Origin: CAJBLF01 sp041675025
GTDB taxonomy: Bacteria > Patescibacteriota > Gracilibacteria > Absconditabacterales > Absconditicoccaceae
Direction: 5' to 3'
DNA: 64,000 bases
Assembly (NCBI GenBank): GCA_041675025.1
Contig: JBAYUS010000001.1
Span: 186,001 to 250,000, forward strand
Each line of letters opens with the position of its first letter. Within the stretch, counting starts at the first letter, position 1. Positions 9,778-23,929 of this stretch are shown here, in pieces. Under the pieces are notes generated by a model. That model did no database searches. It had not been told where the DNA came from and saw only the letters and a program-made list of their open reading frames with translations. The position numbers and the translations under genes were made by a program.

Positions 9778-11058
9778 ATGAGTGTAGCATCAAAAACAAA
9801 AACAAAGATCTTTACAACTGTAGTCCTGTGATTTGTGGCAGCTTTAAGTGCATTACCGACTTGGGCAAATACCACACCAGGAACCATCTCTCTTACTACA
9901 GTCAGTCCTGTCGCGTCGACACAACCAAATCAAAATCTCTCTGAACTTCGAACGAGATTGAAAGACAGATTTTCTTGAATAAGTGTAGAAGTTCGTTCAT
10001 TAATCGATGGTACTACTAGTCCTACTGATTCTTTTCATGGATCGGCAGCTATTCGTACACTTGATGTCAGTCAAGGAATTTGAGTCAAGCCTGCGATTTC
10101 TCGTCAGGATTTTTTTGTTGATATCGAAAATGATCCTTATAAGAGTTATATTATCAGATTGGCTGCTTATGATGTTCTTACTCCATCTCAAAAATTCTAT
10201 CCACAAAACTATTTCCTCGTGGACGATTTCACTTCATTACTCTCTAAACTTTATAAAAAAACTACTGGTCAATCGTTGGCCTCTCAAGATATACTTTCTA
10301 TCAAATCTGCTGATGGAATTATGACTAAAGGAAGACTTCAAAAAATTATGTATTCACTCAATGGTATCGAAAAAATAGATATAGATGGTAATCCTTACGA
10401 TAAACTTATGAGATCTGAATGAGCATATTATCTTGTTCGTATGTTTGATTTACCGACATTGAATACCGATGAGGAAACTTCTATTACTTTATGAGATGTT
10501 TTTACTGATATCGCTAATCATCCCTTTGCTTCTGAAATAAATACCTTGGCAAGTTTAGGTGTTTTGAATACTCAGACTAATACGTTTTATCCTGATAACT
10601 ACCTCCGTCATTATGATTTTACTTTGCTGTTTATTAATGCGTTATTGACTTCCAAGAGCAGTTCTTTGACTAACGTTTCTAGCGCTTCCCAGTTTGCTGA
10701 TGTAGACTCTTCAGCTTCGTATTTACCACAGCTTAACTATGCAGCTAACCATGGGCTCATAGACTATATTACTGTGAGTAAGAGAGGAGCTTTGTATTTT
10801 GAACCTAATAGCTTTATAACCAAGCATGAAGTATATCAGATACTTTCTAAAGCGCTAAATATACAGTTTGTTTATGATGAAGCAAAAGCTGATCAGGAAA
10901 AAATCTCTAGAGCTGAATTGGCTAAATTGCTTGTAGATAGTTTTGAATTCACACCAAAAATTAATTTTCAATCTGATTCTTCTTTATTATGAAATACTTT
11001 GAATACCGGTGATTTGTCTGTTTTGACTAAGTTGAAAACTTTACTTTCGCTGTTGTAA
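9778..11058 (+). CDS. SLH-domain surface protein, 426 aa
   Basis: ATG 9778 to TAA 11056-11058, with TGA glycines. A signal peptide is clear: KTKTKIFTTVVLGFVAALSALPTWA. The mature part has three SLH-like repeats. Repeat 1 (about 115-180) has DFFVDIENDPYKSYIIRLAAY...FYPQNYFLVDDF, repeat 2 is at about 235-310 (VFTDIANHPFASEINTLASLG...FYPDNYLRHYDF) and repeat 3 at about 320-390 (FADVDSSASYLPQLNYAANHG...FEPNSFITKHE). SLH domains bind secondary cell-wall polymers and anchor S-layers, so this is a candidate S-layer or envelope anchor protein. It has its own consensus promoter and is followed by a CACCCGGGTG hairpin and a terminator, so it is probably a single-gene transcript. Confidence 0.85.
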
Positions 11059-11066
11059 AACAGTTT

Positions 11067-11098
11067 ACACCCGGGTGATTTTATTTCCACCCGGGTGT
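11067..11098. repeat. CACCCGGGTG palindrome pair, copy 1
   Basis: ACACCCGGGTG - ATTTTATTTC - CACCCGGGTGT: two copies of a 10-base palindrome that can also fold as one hairpin. The same arrangement occurs at 26479-26514 and 28522-28590, each time right after a surface-protein gene. Confidence 0.85.
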
Positions 11099-11107
11099 TA
11101 CTATTAG

Positions 11108-11138
11108 ATCCTGAGTAATTTTACTTAGGATTTTTTTT
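11108..11138 (+). terminator. Terminator after the SLH gene
   Basis: ATCCTGAGT-AATTTT-ACTTAGGAT, a 9-bp stem with one G-U pair and eight Ts. It overlaps the end of the convergent 334-aa gene. Confidence 0.75.
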
Positions 11139-12125
11139 AATTGATTTTTTTTCATTGAAATTTGGTCTTTCTCTGATTGCTCAATAGAGAACATAAAAAA
11201 ACAGTGCTAAAATAATTATTGTTAGCCATGATTGTCGAGTCCATACAAAGAGAAGTGTCTGTGTTCTTTTTATTCATCAGATATAAATATCTGAAGGATG
11301 TGTTCCGTTGGTAATATTAAAATTGAAATCTGGAGTATATGATATTTTATTTTTAAATAGATATGGTCCTCCATATATCGGCATAATGAAACTTGGTGTC
11401 GTCAATAAGATTCATGTGTTTGCAGGAATGTTTACATCGAAAGCAAAATCTTTTTGGAATCAAAAAATATTTGATAATACACTAGTGATGTGTAATTTTT
11501 CAGGAACATTTCATTTATTTATTAGTCAGAGTGTGATAATATATTCATTATCTATCTTTGTAAGGATAGGTGATTGTGAAAGTGTAATCATTTGTACTGC
11601 CTTACTATTGGATACAAATATGTCGATATATTTTATTGAACGGATACGTACAGTAAATATTTCACCATTATTTATATCTGCTCAAACGATATTATATGCC
11701 AGACATCCATGACTTAATCAGCTAAATCCTATAGGATGCTGAATGATATATTCTTTTTGTATAGTCTGTTTTCCTGGAAGATATGTTGTTCACGAATAGG
11801 GGAGCATAAAATTTCCAAATTGTCTTTTGGGTCTATCGGATGCATTACATGCTCTACCTTTTAGACTGTCGTCAGTAATTACACTATCAAGAAATTCAAC
11901 ATTTAATGTAATAGGCACTATTGATGAATTGGTAAATTCAACGCAGATAGGAAGTTCATTTCCTGCTTTTGCAATCAGATCTAATTCTTTATTTGTTTGA
12001 TTATTATTACAAAAACCTACTTGTACCATACTTAATAAATGCGATTGTGCAGAAACTTTAGTTGAGAGTCAAAGACTCAAAACCCCACATAGTACAATTA
12101 AAGCTCATTTCATAAATAATTTCAT
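11121..12125 (-). CDS. Membrane-anchored surface protein, 334 aa
   Basis: ATG at 12125, TAA at 11121-11123. The N-terminus MKLFMKGALIVLCGVLSLGL..AQS is a signal peptide with a cleavage site near AQS. The mature region is beta-rich, with Asn, Ile and Thr abundant and a few Cys. A single membrane segment lies near the end (about 296-318, SWLTIIILALFFYVLYGAI) followed by a short basic cytoplasmic tail ending KKNPK. This type I topology and its place 29 bases after the 3924-aa giant suggest an anchor or partner for the giant protein; that is inference. The fold recalls DUF916/WxL-type host-binding proteins in outline, but I cannot assign a family. An alternative start at the second ATG would shorten it by four residues. 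Confidence 0.7.
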
Positions 12126-12154
12126 TTTAGTTTTTTATGTTTTAAATCTTTTTA

Positions 12155-15100
12155 TTATGGTGCATTGAAATCGATGGTAATAAGACCACTATAGATATCA
12201 GAATTTTGATATGCTGCTATCTCTATACTAATAGATGGTTTGTTTTCATAAATACCCGCTGGACAACTATATTGTGGAGTTGTATAATTATATCTCTTCA
12301 TATAATGCATTGCACCTGTAGATCCTGTGTAACTATTCACTCCCGTATAAATATATACACTACCACTATTTGTTCATCCTGGCTCTGTAGTCACTCCTGT
12401 AGCCATGAATTGTATATTTGTTCCATTATTTATTATTTTATTACCCGTATAATTTACTCATGTAAATATCAAAGGAAGTTGAATTGTTGTATACCAACCT
12501 GTTGTTCCTTCTCGATCTTCTATTTTGAAAAATCCGGTAAATTGTCCGCTAAGTGTTTCTACACTGCTTGATACTCATGTACTTCCAATGTAATATCCTG
12601 TAGGCGCAGTCACAAAAGGGTTAGTAATATTGACTATATTCGTTCTTCCTGTAGTAGCGCTTAATTGTGAATTATTTAAAATATATCCTGTGTATGTATA
12701 TGTGCCGTCTCGTACACACTGTCTATCATCAGTAAATAACCAATTTCCTGTATTATATTTGGCAAGATTTGATCTTCGCATTTGTAAAATTTCTCAACTT
12801 GAGAGAGTACGTTTTCGAATACGAGGTTCGTCTATATCTCAAGTAAAAGTAAAATTTGTTACAGATCAGTTACTATAAATTGTTCATACATAAAGATCTC
12901 TTCAAGCAATGTTATTAATATTTCCTGGAGCTGATCATGAATTCACTAATATACCATCAACATAGAGATATAATTTTGTAGCATCTTTTGTTACTGTAAT
13001 ATTATGTCGTTCATTAATTGAAATACTTGAAGATCATCAAACACTATATTTTGTACTTCATATCTCCACTGTCATTTTTGGTATTCTGTCAGTATTTCAT
13101 GAAAATCAAAGATTCCATTCGTTTGTTCATAGAGTACCACCATTATTTCGTTTACCTATTATTGTACCATGAAATAATACGGATGTTAAGCTATTTACTT
13201 TTACTCGAACAGAATAGGTCATACCTGTTTCATTATTTAATTCTCAATTATCTATTACTTTGATATAATCATTGATTCCATCAAAACCATATTTACCATT
13301 TCGTTTTCCATTCCCTGTTCGTGTAGGACTATTTGTTCCTGTTCAATTATTTTCATATTGAGAGAAATCTTTTACTTTAATTCCTGTTGTTTCTCATAAA
13401 GCTGCTACGTTATCGAAATTCATCATGAGTACTAATCAACTATCATAGTATGGATACGTAATACCGCTCAATGTATAATTGAAAGTATCTATTCCTATAG
13501 TACATTCAGAGATATCTAATTGAGGTTTGAAATTATTCCCTGTAAGTGTAGCTCCTGCTGTTGGTGTTGTTCCTGTTCGTTGTAATATACAAGAAGTAAG
13601 ACTTACATTTTTCTGGAAGTGAGTTGCAAAATAATTTATAGGATCATACAATTGAGTTACAATTCTATTTGTACTAAGTCATGTAGTTAATATTATTCAT
13701 GTACTTGTATTGATAACTTGTCATATCTTGAATGATGTAATATCTCAGAATACACTAAAATTGCTGATTAGTCCATTTGCTGAAGATCAAGTAATTATTG
13801 TTCAACTGATTGCTGCACTACCAATAACTTTTACTACATCAGATCAAATATAATTTGTAGAGCCAAAGTTTCCTCATGTTATAGGTGTCGTTCAACTCCA
13901 AGTGACTGGTTGTGTTTGTATAAGTATTCCGCTACCGTAAGAGTATTTATCAGTTGTTGTATTTTTGTAATCTATTTTTTGTCCTGAAATACTTATCCAA
14001 GTGTCTGTCCATGAAACAAGATAATCTCACAAAGTATTTATAGGATTGGTAATATAATCGAATGACATAGTTCATCATGTGTCTAAATTTCCTGTTGTTC
14101 GTCATAGAGTAGAGTAATAAATTCCTGTTCCTTGTGTAAGCTGTCAAGCTCATCATATATTTCATAATTCATTATTAAATAATATTCCTGTACCAAAATA
14201 TATAGTATCTATAGCTGTTGTATCTAAATTTATTCCATTTCGACCATTATTATAACTTCGAACAGTATTAATAATAAATCCTGTGCTATGTGCTAAGACA
14301 ATTCCATTATTTCCATTATTATAAATTTGACTATTATTAATGATTATATTTGTGGCGAAATCTACATTAAATCATACATTATTATTATTATAACTTTGAA
14401 TATTATTGAAAACACTATCAGCTACACTACTTAATGCTATTCCATGAACATCATTATTATAACTTTGAATATTATTGAAAACACCATTTTCTATACTAGC
14501 CATACTTATTCCTACATTATCTGCATTATAAGATTTGAAATTATTTAATATAATGTTATTACCACCAATTGCATGTATGTTCGCATAACTATCATGTACA
14601 AGAGAATTATTTATTGTCATATTAGAATTACCATTTCCTCATATTCCAAAATAATTTCCTGTATGAGCAGGAACTGGTCCACCTCCTGTTCCATTTATGG
14701 AAATATTATCAAGTATATTATATTGTTTTGTGGTTGCATAAAATATTCAATCAGTAACTAATTGTACTGTAGTATAGAATGTTGTTCCTGTGGCTTGATT
14801 ACTTATCACTGTACTACAATCTGCAATATTTATTTTTGTACTTCAGGTTGATATAGTTCCTGTCACTACGTAAATAGTATTTGTTGCAAGGTTAGTGATT
14901 CATATTTTTTCTGTATATATTACATTCATATTTCTTCCACTACATTGTGTAGTATCTCGTCAGGTCCAGAACTCTGTATATGCTGTCGTATCTCCTATAC
15001 CTGTTCCATATAAGGCACAGATAATATTATTGTCAGTAACTGTTCCACTCCAGAAATCTGAAGTAATAAAGTTACTATTATCTCGTCATGTTTTACACCC

Positions 15101-18100
15101 TATTGTTGTATCAAGTGTTGTATCTGTTTGGAAATGAGTCGCAAAGTCCGTACCAGAATATATTTGTGTCACTATACGTTTTGTACCATCTCATGCAGTT
15201 AAGAAAATACCTGTATTGGTATTGATAGCTTGTCAGATATTGAATGTGAAAATATCTCAAAATATTGAATAATTACTAATATATGTAGCATTAGCATTTC
15301 CTGATACCGTCAATCATGTAGTTATAGTCGTCGTAGGTAATCCAAGTAATGATCAAGTATATTTCGTGATAGAAGATCAGATATATTGTGTTGTATTGAA
15401 TAATCCTCATGTTGTAAGTGTTGATCAAGAATAATAGACTGGCTGTATCTGTGTAAGTATTCCACTACCGTAAGAATATCTATCTGTCGTTGTATTATTG
15501 TATGAAATTATGGTTCCTGTAGTAAATACTCATGACCAACTCAATAGATAATTTCATAAAGTATTTATTGGATTAGTTATATAATCTCGTGACATAGTTC
15601 ATGAAATGATTGCTGTACCTGTTGTAAATATTCATGGAAAATCGTTTGCAAATCCAGTTGTCAACAATGTTGGATAATTTGTATCAGTAGTTTCTGCCAT
15701 ATATAAGGCTCCATAATATTTAATTGGTGTAGTTATTGCCGTTGATGATGAAAATCATATGTTATATGTGGTATTGTTATAAATATTAGAATTATTGATT
15801 ATACCTCCGCTCATATCTCCTGTTCAGGTTGTTAAGCTTCCATAATATGTTTGAAAATTTATACCATAATTACCATTGTTAAATACATTAGAATTATTGA
15901 TAATATTATTATTCATGTTGTTAATTGAATCTTGATCAGCTCTATTGTAATAATAAATTCAATTTATTCAGTTATTATAAACCTGTGTATTATTAATGCT
16001 ATTATTATTTAATTCTCCCATTGCCGAATTCCAAGTCAATTGGAAGTATTCTATACCATTACTTGCATTATTATAAATCTGAGAGTTGTTGATATTATTA
16101 TTTTTTATACTATTGAGTATAGTATTATATGGGTTATAAACATAATATTTTATTCCATCTGTTCAAGCTCCTTGATTGTTATAAATTTTAGTGTTACTGA
16201 TTGAATGATTACTTATTGTTATTGTTGCACCGGCAGATTGAAAATAAAATATTCCATGTGCATCTGATCCACTATTATTGAAAATCTCACAATTGTTGAT
16301 AGCAGAGTTGGTTGAATTAATTGCTGAATATATACCAACGTCAGCATTTCAATTACCATCTATTTTGATGTTGTCTAAAATAAATTTATTTTTGCTTGTT
16401 GTTGTAATACCCTTGACGGAAGCTGTTTTTTTCATAGTTACATTTCCACTACTGATAATAGCACTACAATCAGCCATATTTATTGTATTGGATCTATTAT
16501 ATGTTCCGCTATTTACTACATAAATTGTATTTGTGTTAAGACTCCATGTAGTAGGTAAAGTACCTGTATATACTACACTCATATCTATTCCACTACATTG
16601 TGTAGTATCTCGTCACGTCCAGAACTCTGTATATGCTGTCGTATCTCCTATACCTGTTCCATATAAGGCACAGATAATATTATTGTCAGTAACTGTTCCA
16701 CTCCAGAAATCTGAAGTAATAAAGTTATTATTATCTCGTCATGTTTTACACCTTATTGTTGTATCAAGTGTTGTATCTTTTTGGAAGTGCATAGCAAAAT
16801 ACGATAAATTTGCTTTATATAAAGCAACAAATAATTTTTTATCGTTATACACTGAAGTATCAAGAAATATTCCTGTACTAGTATTTATAGTAATATTACT
16901 ATATACATTTAAGGTGTTTCCTCGAACAGCATATCTATTTACGAGCGATGAACTTGATATACCTGTGACAGTAATTCCTGATGTATAACTTGTAATTCCT
17001 GGTAGAATAAGATCTCCTGTTATTTTTATAAGCTCTGATCAAATAAAATTCACACCGCTAAATACTCATCATGTCTGGAGTACTGATCATCATGACATAA
17101 ATACTGGTTGGGTTTGAAGTAATATACCACTACCATAGGTATATCTCATAGGTTGAACAACCGTAAATCATTGTTGTTGTCCTATAATTCATGTCCATGA
17201 ATATCCCGTCACCGGTGTCATAAAAGCATTTAATCCGTTAACTGGAATAGTAACATAATCCCGCATCATGGTTCATGTAGTGATAAGTAACCCGGTAGTT
17301 CGTCAGAGAGTAGAATAATATGTTCCTCCTCATTGTGTTAATGTATTATTTCCTCATGTATTTCATCATTGATTATTAAATAATATGTTTGTACTAAAAT
17401 ATTCGTTTGATGACGAGTTGTTTACATAGACTCAGTATCCGTTATTATTATATGATTGAGAATCGTTGACAAAATTATTGTTTGTACCTTGGAATAAGGT
17501 TATTCAATTATTTGAATTATTGTAAAATAGACTATTATTTATACTATTTGCACTATTACCATAACTCAGATTTATTCCATCGGTATTATTATTATAGGAT
17601 TGACTATTATTTATACTATTACCATTTGATGAATTTATTAGTATTCCGTTATTATTATTATAAGTTTGAATATTATTTAAGACATTATAAAAAGAAATAT
17701 AGAAAGAGATTCAATTACCATTATTATATAATTCACTATTATTAATATTATTAAAATCTGAACCATCATTTATATAAATACCATTATCATTATTATAGAT
17801 TTTAACATTATTGATACTATTATTTTCTGTATGAAATAATAGAATTCAATAATCATTTTGTGTATGAACAGGAACTACTCACCCTCATGTTCCATTAATT
17901 ATTATATTATCGAAAACATTGTACATTGAATAGCTTCAATATATCATAGCGCTTAGCGCCCCAGTACTATAGAGTACTGTCGTTCCTGAACCGAGGATAG
18001 CGTTACAGATACTAAAATTTATAATTCCTGTCTGGATATAATCTCCACTTGTTAAAACATAAACCGTATTTGAAGCCATATTATAATCAATTTTTCCTGT

Positions 18101-21100
18101 ACCTCAGGTGAGAAATGTTACTTCAGTATTTTCTACATTACATTGTCCACTTCGTGTGCTATCTCGATTATACGTATATGCTGTACCATCAGTTCAATCT
18201 ATTGCTTCACCATACAATGCAGCAATAATATCACAATAATCTGGATTATTATTCCAAAATGAATTATCGATAAAATTATTATTGTCCCATCGATAGGTGT
18301 GTGATGCACACGTACATGTAGTATTGGTATAATCAGTTGCTGTTGAATTAATTTCTGCGACATATTGTAATCAACTATATCATAAACTAGATCCTGTGAG
18401 GGATGTACCTGTTCGATAGACAGGAAGTTTTTGTCCTGTGAGATTAATACCGTATGTATAATCAAGATCTCCGGTAATTGCCCAACTTAAATTAGCTCCT
18501 CTTAGATTACATTTGGGGTAGAGTGTAGTATCAATAAGATTTACATAAGTTGTGTTTCTTGGATTAGATATTCGACTACAATTCATACAATTACTATAAT
18601 TTTCACTTCCTCCTGTTCGTCATAGATAAGAATATGTTGCCGCTAATCCTCAAGTTATTCCATAATAAGCACCACCATCATTGCTAAATGTTGTTAGTTT
18701 ACCATAGAATTTATGTGTTCATGCGGTTGAAAATATTCCATTACTTCCATTATTATATGCAAATATATTATTTAATATCCCGCTATTGTTGTTTGTACTT
18801 GCGAAGTTAATACCATTTGCTCAATTATTATAGATATGAGTATTATTTATTGTAAAATATCTAGTATAATATAACAATATTCAATCACTTGTATTGTTAT
18901 ATATTTGACTATTATTTATTGTTATATAGTCCTTATATAGGGAATCATTATTAAAAGATATTCCATATCCATTATTGAATATTTGATTGTTATTGAAAGT
19001 TATATTTGACGCTGCTCATACAAAAGATATTCAATAACCGCCTGTAGGAGTACTGTGAATTTGATTGTTTGTAAGTATACTGTTTATTGTCCCATAGTAA
19101 CCAATATTATAATCGTTTTTGTAGAGTCTACTATTATTGGTATGATTATTTTGATTTTGATACAACATTATTCAAAATTGGGCATTATATGTTTCGCAGT
19201 TATTTATTGTTGTATTTATATCGGATTCAAAATTTATTCAATATGAATTCTGTGTATGAGATCATCATGCCCCATTACCAGTTCCATCTGTTCTAATATT
19301 ATCAATAATAATATTATTTTTGTTACTTGCATAAAATATTGCACCAACATTTCATGTATTAGTATAGAATGTTGTTCCTGTAGATTGATTACTAATAACT
19401 GCACTACAATCTGCCATATTTGTCTGTGCAGTTCCTGTATCTATCATTCCCGTAGTTACATAAATAGTATTGGCAGCTAAGGTACTGAGCGATAAATTTC
19501 CTGTATATACTACATACATGTTTTGAAAGTTACATGCACCTGCTCGACCACTCCAACTATTTGTATATGCTGTTTCATCTACTCCTGTAATTCATGTACC
19601 ATAAAGTGCATAGATGATATCACAATCAATCGGATTTTGATTCCAAAATCATGAGGTAATAGAATTGTCATTGTCTCGCGTGATTGTAAATCCCGCTCCA
19701 CAATTTAAATATTTTATTACATATCAGGTAGATTGTATGCTATTACTATCCATATCTATAAGTCCATCACCGTTGCTAATTGCTTCTCGTCCGTAGAGAT
19801 GAGTTCCATAACTTCGTGATCATACTCATGTGTAATCTACTACATATTCTCGATGATCTGATTTTGATGAAAGATTACTTGTATAGAGATGTTCTACTTC
19901 TCAGCTTGTGAGTGCACGATTGTAAATACGTGGTTCATCTATTGATCAAGAAAAATAACCTATAGTGGCTCCTCCTCAAATTGCCCAATTAATAGTACCG
20001 CTATTTGTAAATGTATTTGCCCCTACTCTAGTTGCAATTTCTACTCAGTCTTTATATATTTTCATAAAGTTTCCAGCTTGACTAGCTATCAATACTCGAT
20101 GATGTCGTCATTGTATGCTTGCTGCTGTACATCATGTAGATAATCTTACAGAAGTACTTCCAAAATCTCGGTACATATTATTGTTTGTATAACATGGTGT
20201 GAATGAAACTCTATTTGATGTGGTATCAGGAAGAGTTCCAAAAATAGCCTTAGATTGTCACGCTGCTGGTGTTGCATCTGCTCGTATAGCTATAGAAATT
20301 TCTTGATTTGGTATATTTGCTCAGTATCCTGTTATTGTTATATTTTGATTTGTTCCATTGAAAATATATCCACCATTCCATTTGCTATTTCCTGTTCGAG
20401 TAGCTGAATTTATAGCATCCCCATAATTATTTTGTAAAGAAAGATCTTTTACTAGAGTACTGGTTTCTCCTATCTCTGCTATATTATCAAAATTCATCAT
20501 TAATACTAATCCACTGTCGTATACAGAATTGTATGTTGTTGCACCACTTATGTTTGCATATCGTATTGCATGATAAATATTAGGTTCGTAGATATATGAT
20601 CTTACGGTAAAATTTCAGGAATAAATTCCTGTAAGTACATTAGTTCATTGTGGGGGAGTTTCTCAAGTGAAAATATTTACCGGAATATTCATATCTCTTC
20701 CACTAGGATCATAATATTCTCCGATAAATCTATGTCCATGATAAGGAATATCAGAAAATCCTAATCCTCATCAAATAAATCGCATAACTGGCTGTATTTG
20801 TCTCGGTACATAATATCATGATAGCATATTATTCCCATAGCGATATTTTATTATAGGTGTAATGAGTCGTCCTCCCGATGTTCATATATTACTACAATCA
20901 GAAGTGGAATAAAATCACAGATTTGGTATTTCTCCATTGAAAGGACTAGATACAAAATCACAAGTATATCAGTTATATCAATTGTTTGTTGTAGATATAG
21001 TACCTGTATTCCATCACAATGTAGGGTCGTATCCAGCGCTCAAGAGTGCAAATCCTGTAGTTGGATATGCTATATTGTTTCCATAATAATTTCAAGTAGT

Positions 21101-23929
21101 TGTTCCTATAGAATATACTTGCGGTGAAGGAGTATTTTTAAATGAACGAAGATTGTTGATCTTTGTATTTGGCGCATTATTTAAGTATATACCATAGTTG
21201 GTATTATTGTATGTCTCCGTGTTATTGATTACAGTTCATGTAGCATTCACATATATACCATAAGCAGCATTATTATGTGTTTGACTATTATTTAATGCTA
21301 ATCAACTCGTAGTTATAATATAGAACCCATGATTATTATTATATGATTGGCAATTATTAATGATATTTCCTGATCATGCTCAGTTAAAATATATTCCAAC
21401 ACTAGTATTTTTATATGCTTGACTATTGTTTACAAGTATTCTATTTGATGCAACCATATTAATACCATGAGTTGTATTGTAATATGCTTGTATATCATTG
21501 ATTGTCGCTGAGTTTCATGGGGCCAAATTAATACTACTATTACTAAGTCCACTTCCATTGAGTTCTATGTTGTCTATTATTATATAACTCCTGTTAGCAA
21601 CAGAAAGTATATTCACAGCCGTTGTTTTACTTATATTTACATTACCACTTCCTACAAAGGCTATACAATTTCCTCCAAATGTGATTGAAGCTGTTTGTAT
21701 ATAATTTCAACTATTTAAAACATATATCGTGTTTGTAGTTAATGTAGTAGCTCAACGAGTTCATGGATTTCGAGTAACAAGACTTGTTGGTCTACACCCC
21801 GTACTTCGATGTGTTGTATATGCACTTGGATTTCCTCCGGTTCCAAAAAATGCATCGATGATTTGTCCTGTATTTGGGCCTGCAGATCGAAAATCTTGGG
21901 TTACAAAATTTAAATTATTTCGTGTTGTACTTCCTACAGCGAATAGTGTTGTATGTGGTGATTGGAAAGTGATTGTTTTGTTAGCAGCTACTGTAGCTGT
22001 TGTTAATGTCTGCCAACTATTTCCATCACTAGAATAATATATAGGTATGATTTTTCCTACGATAATCCTCGGATCAGTAATTTTAAGTGTTATGGTAAAA
22101 TTAAGTCCACTACTTAAAGTAAGATCTGCTCAATTATCTGCTCCTACTCTGTAGGTGTCTCATGGAAGAAAATTAGCTGGAAGTCATGGTTCACCTTGTT
22201 TTGCTAGAGCACTATCTGCAAGATTGGTAAGTTTTGTTGGTGGTAGAAAAAGTCCATCCCAATTTCCATTTGAAACAGTTATTGATGACCCAGTTGTACT
22301 TGAAAAATTAAAATATACTTTTGAAATTCCATCGGTAGATTGTATGTCTTGATAGAAATTATTTATATTAAGGGTATTTCAATCTGATATTCATCATGAT
22401 GCAAGATTTTTTGTTCACTGAGTTATTTGTTTTATGTTGATAGCATCAGAAACTATTTGAAAATCTCCACCTCGATCATATTGTGCATATATATAAGTTT
22501 GTCATTGTGTATTTGTGGTCATTCCTAGACTTCCTAGATTTTTTGTATAATTCCCTGAAAAACTAAGCCATCCCATTCATGGTAAAACTCCTGCACTTAA
22601 AGCAAATTTCATTTGATCAAGAACATCGGGTTGAAGACATAAGTGTACGTTGTCTGTATATATTGCCTCTGTAAGTTCACTTGAACATGTTGCATCTCCT
22701 ATAAAAAAATTCTCTGTACCAAAATCAATACTAAAAGACGTAAAATGAGATGTTTTGAAGGTTGTATATGATATGCCTCATGAAGATTCTATAATTGTTT
22801 CTGTGAGGAATGATCGAGAACTCTTGTCAGAAGAAAAATAAACATTTACTTTTTTTCCTGATTGATATCCTGGTAAGGGGACTGTAATATCTACAAAACT
22901 TTCATTCTGATTTTGGTCTTCAAAATATATTTCTTGATTTTCTGTTCCTACTTCAAAGATACTGATAGTATTACTACCAGGAGGATTTTGAATTTGACTT
23001 ATATCAAGAAATTGTGGTGCGTTGATTATACTTGTATAAATATTTTGATTTTTATCTTTGAAAACCGTTCCTGCAGGGATTTCTACTTGTATGACTTCTC
23101 ATGATTGTATACTTCATGATAATATCTCTCATGATAATAAAAATCATGATAATATTAATCATGTATCAATCGTTGATTCCATAATTATTGGTACAAGAAT
23201 TTCTCAATCAGTATCTGTTAAATCTATATTATCTTTTGTTATAAATTTTCCATCGTTATTTTCTTTAAATCAATTATCTCTTAAATTTTGTTTAATCTCT
23301 TCTTTATTTTTTGTTTTGGGAATTTTTAATGTTTTGTTGTTATTCTCTGGTATATTTTCTTGAGGTATAATAATATCTTTTTTGGATTCGTTTATTGGAT
23401 TTTGCATATCTTCAAGCTCAATCTCTATAAATATATTTTCATTTCCTATATTTATTTTTTCTTGAGGTAAGAGGTATGCTATTGTATTTCCTATTGTTAG
23501 CTGTTGTATTATTCATGAAATGTTTTCTGTATCAATTGTTCGTATATTTTTCTCTGTATTTTTTATATGTAATGTAAGATTTTGTGCTTCATTTGTCTGT
23601 CATAAAAAATTTATTGTACTATTTCGCAAAGTATCCATATCTAGGGATTCTTCTTTAGTATTTATATCTATATGAAGAGTCATATTTTTGATTTTATCAA
23701 AATCTCCTGTATTTATACTACTGAGATCAAATTGGATGATATTTTGTTCATTTTGGATATCTATCGTGGTAGCAGGTATTTCTAGAACAAATGATATTGG
23801 TGTATCTGCACTTGTGATAGTATAAGTTGCTATGCTTAGAACCAAAAAACTAAATAATTTAAATAATCAAAAAAATCATGTCACACCCCAAAGATATTTT
23901 TTGTGGTGTTTTTGCACATGTTTAAACAT
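12155..23929 (-). CDS. Giant beta-helix/LamG-like surface protein, 3924 aa
   Basis: ATG at 23929, TAA at 12155-12157: 11,775 bases in one frame, with very many TGA glycines. The N-terminus FKHVQKHHKKYLWGVTGFFGLFKLFSFLVLSIATY is a His/Lys-rich, hydrophobic signal-anchor also found in the 631-aa protein at 26617. Residues 50-300 look Ig-like and beta-rich. From about residue 700 on there are at least five modules of roughly 470-750 residues. Each has a conserved header (CALYGTGIGDTTAYTEFW, near 21.8, 19.6, 18.2, 16.6 and 14.9 kb) followed by a right-handed beta-helix ladder of short N-rich turns (NNSNIYNN, NGINF, NTHIYNNG). Concanavalin/LamG-like segments (DEPRIRKRTLSSGEI) occur near 19.9-20.5 and 12.8-13.4 kb. 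It is probably an adhesin or surface fibre. The minus-strand 334-aa anchored gene follows. Whether the product is cleaved is unknown. Confidence 0.88.
14936..15137. repeat. Internal repeat of the giant gene, copy A
   Basis: About 200 bases nearly identical to 16589-16790, offset exactly 1653 bases (551 codons). It encodes the module header (C-A-L-Y-G-T-G ... D-T-T-Q-C-S-G). Only a few base changes are visible, so the duplication or conversion is recent. Confidence 0.9.
16589..16790. repeat. Internal repeat of the giant gene, copy B
   Basis: Second copy of the near-identical segment at 14936-15137. The flanking beta-helix parts of the two modules are much more diverged. Confidence 0.9.

Noticed and set aside
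12206..22352. Many plus-strand open frames across the giant gene
   Set aside because: They run opposite to a continuous minus-strand frame, have repetitive low-complexity translations and no start context. They are by-products of the repeats on the other strand.
12155..23929. CRISPR-like periodicity of short repeats
   Set aside because: The repeats vary in length and sequence, lie in a single coding frame and encode beta-helix turns. No fixed direct repeat with unique spacers and no cas genes are present.
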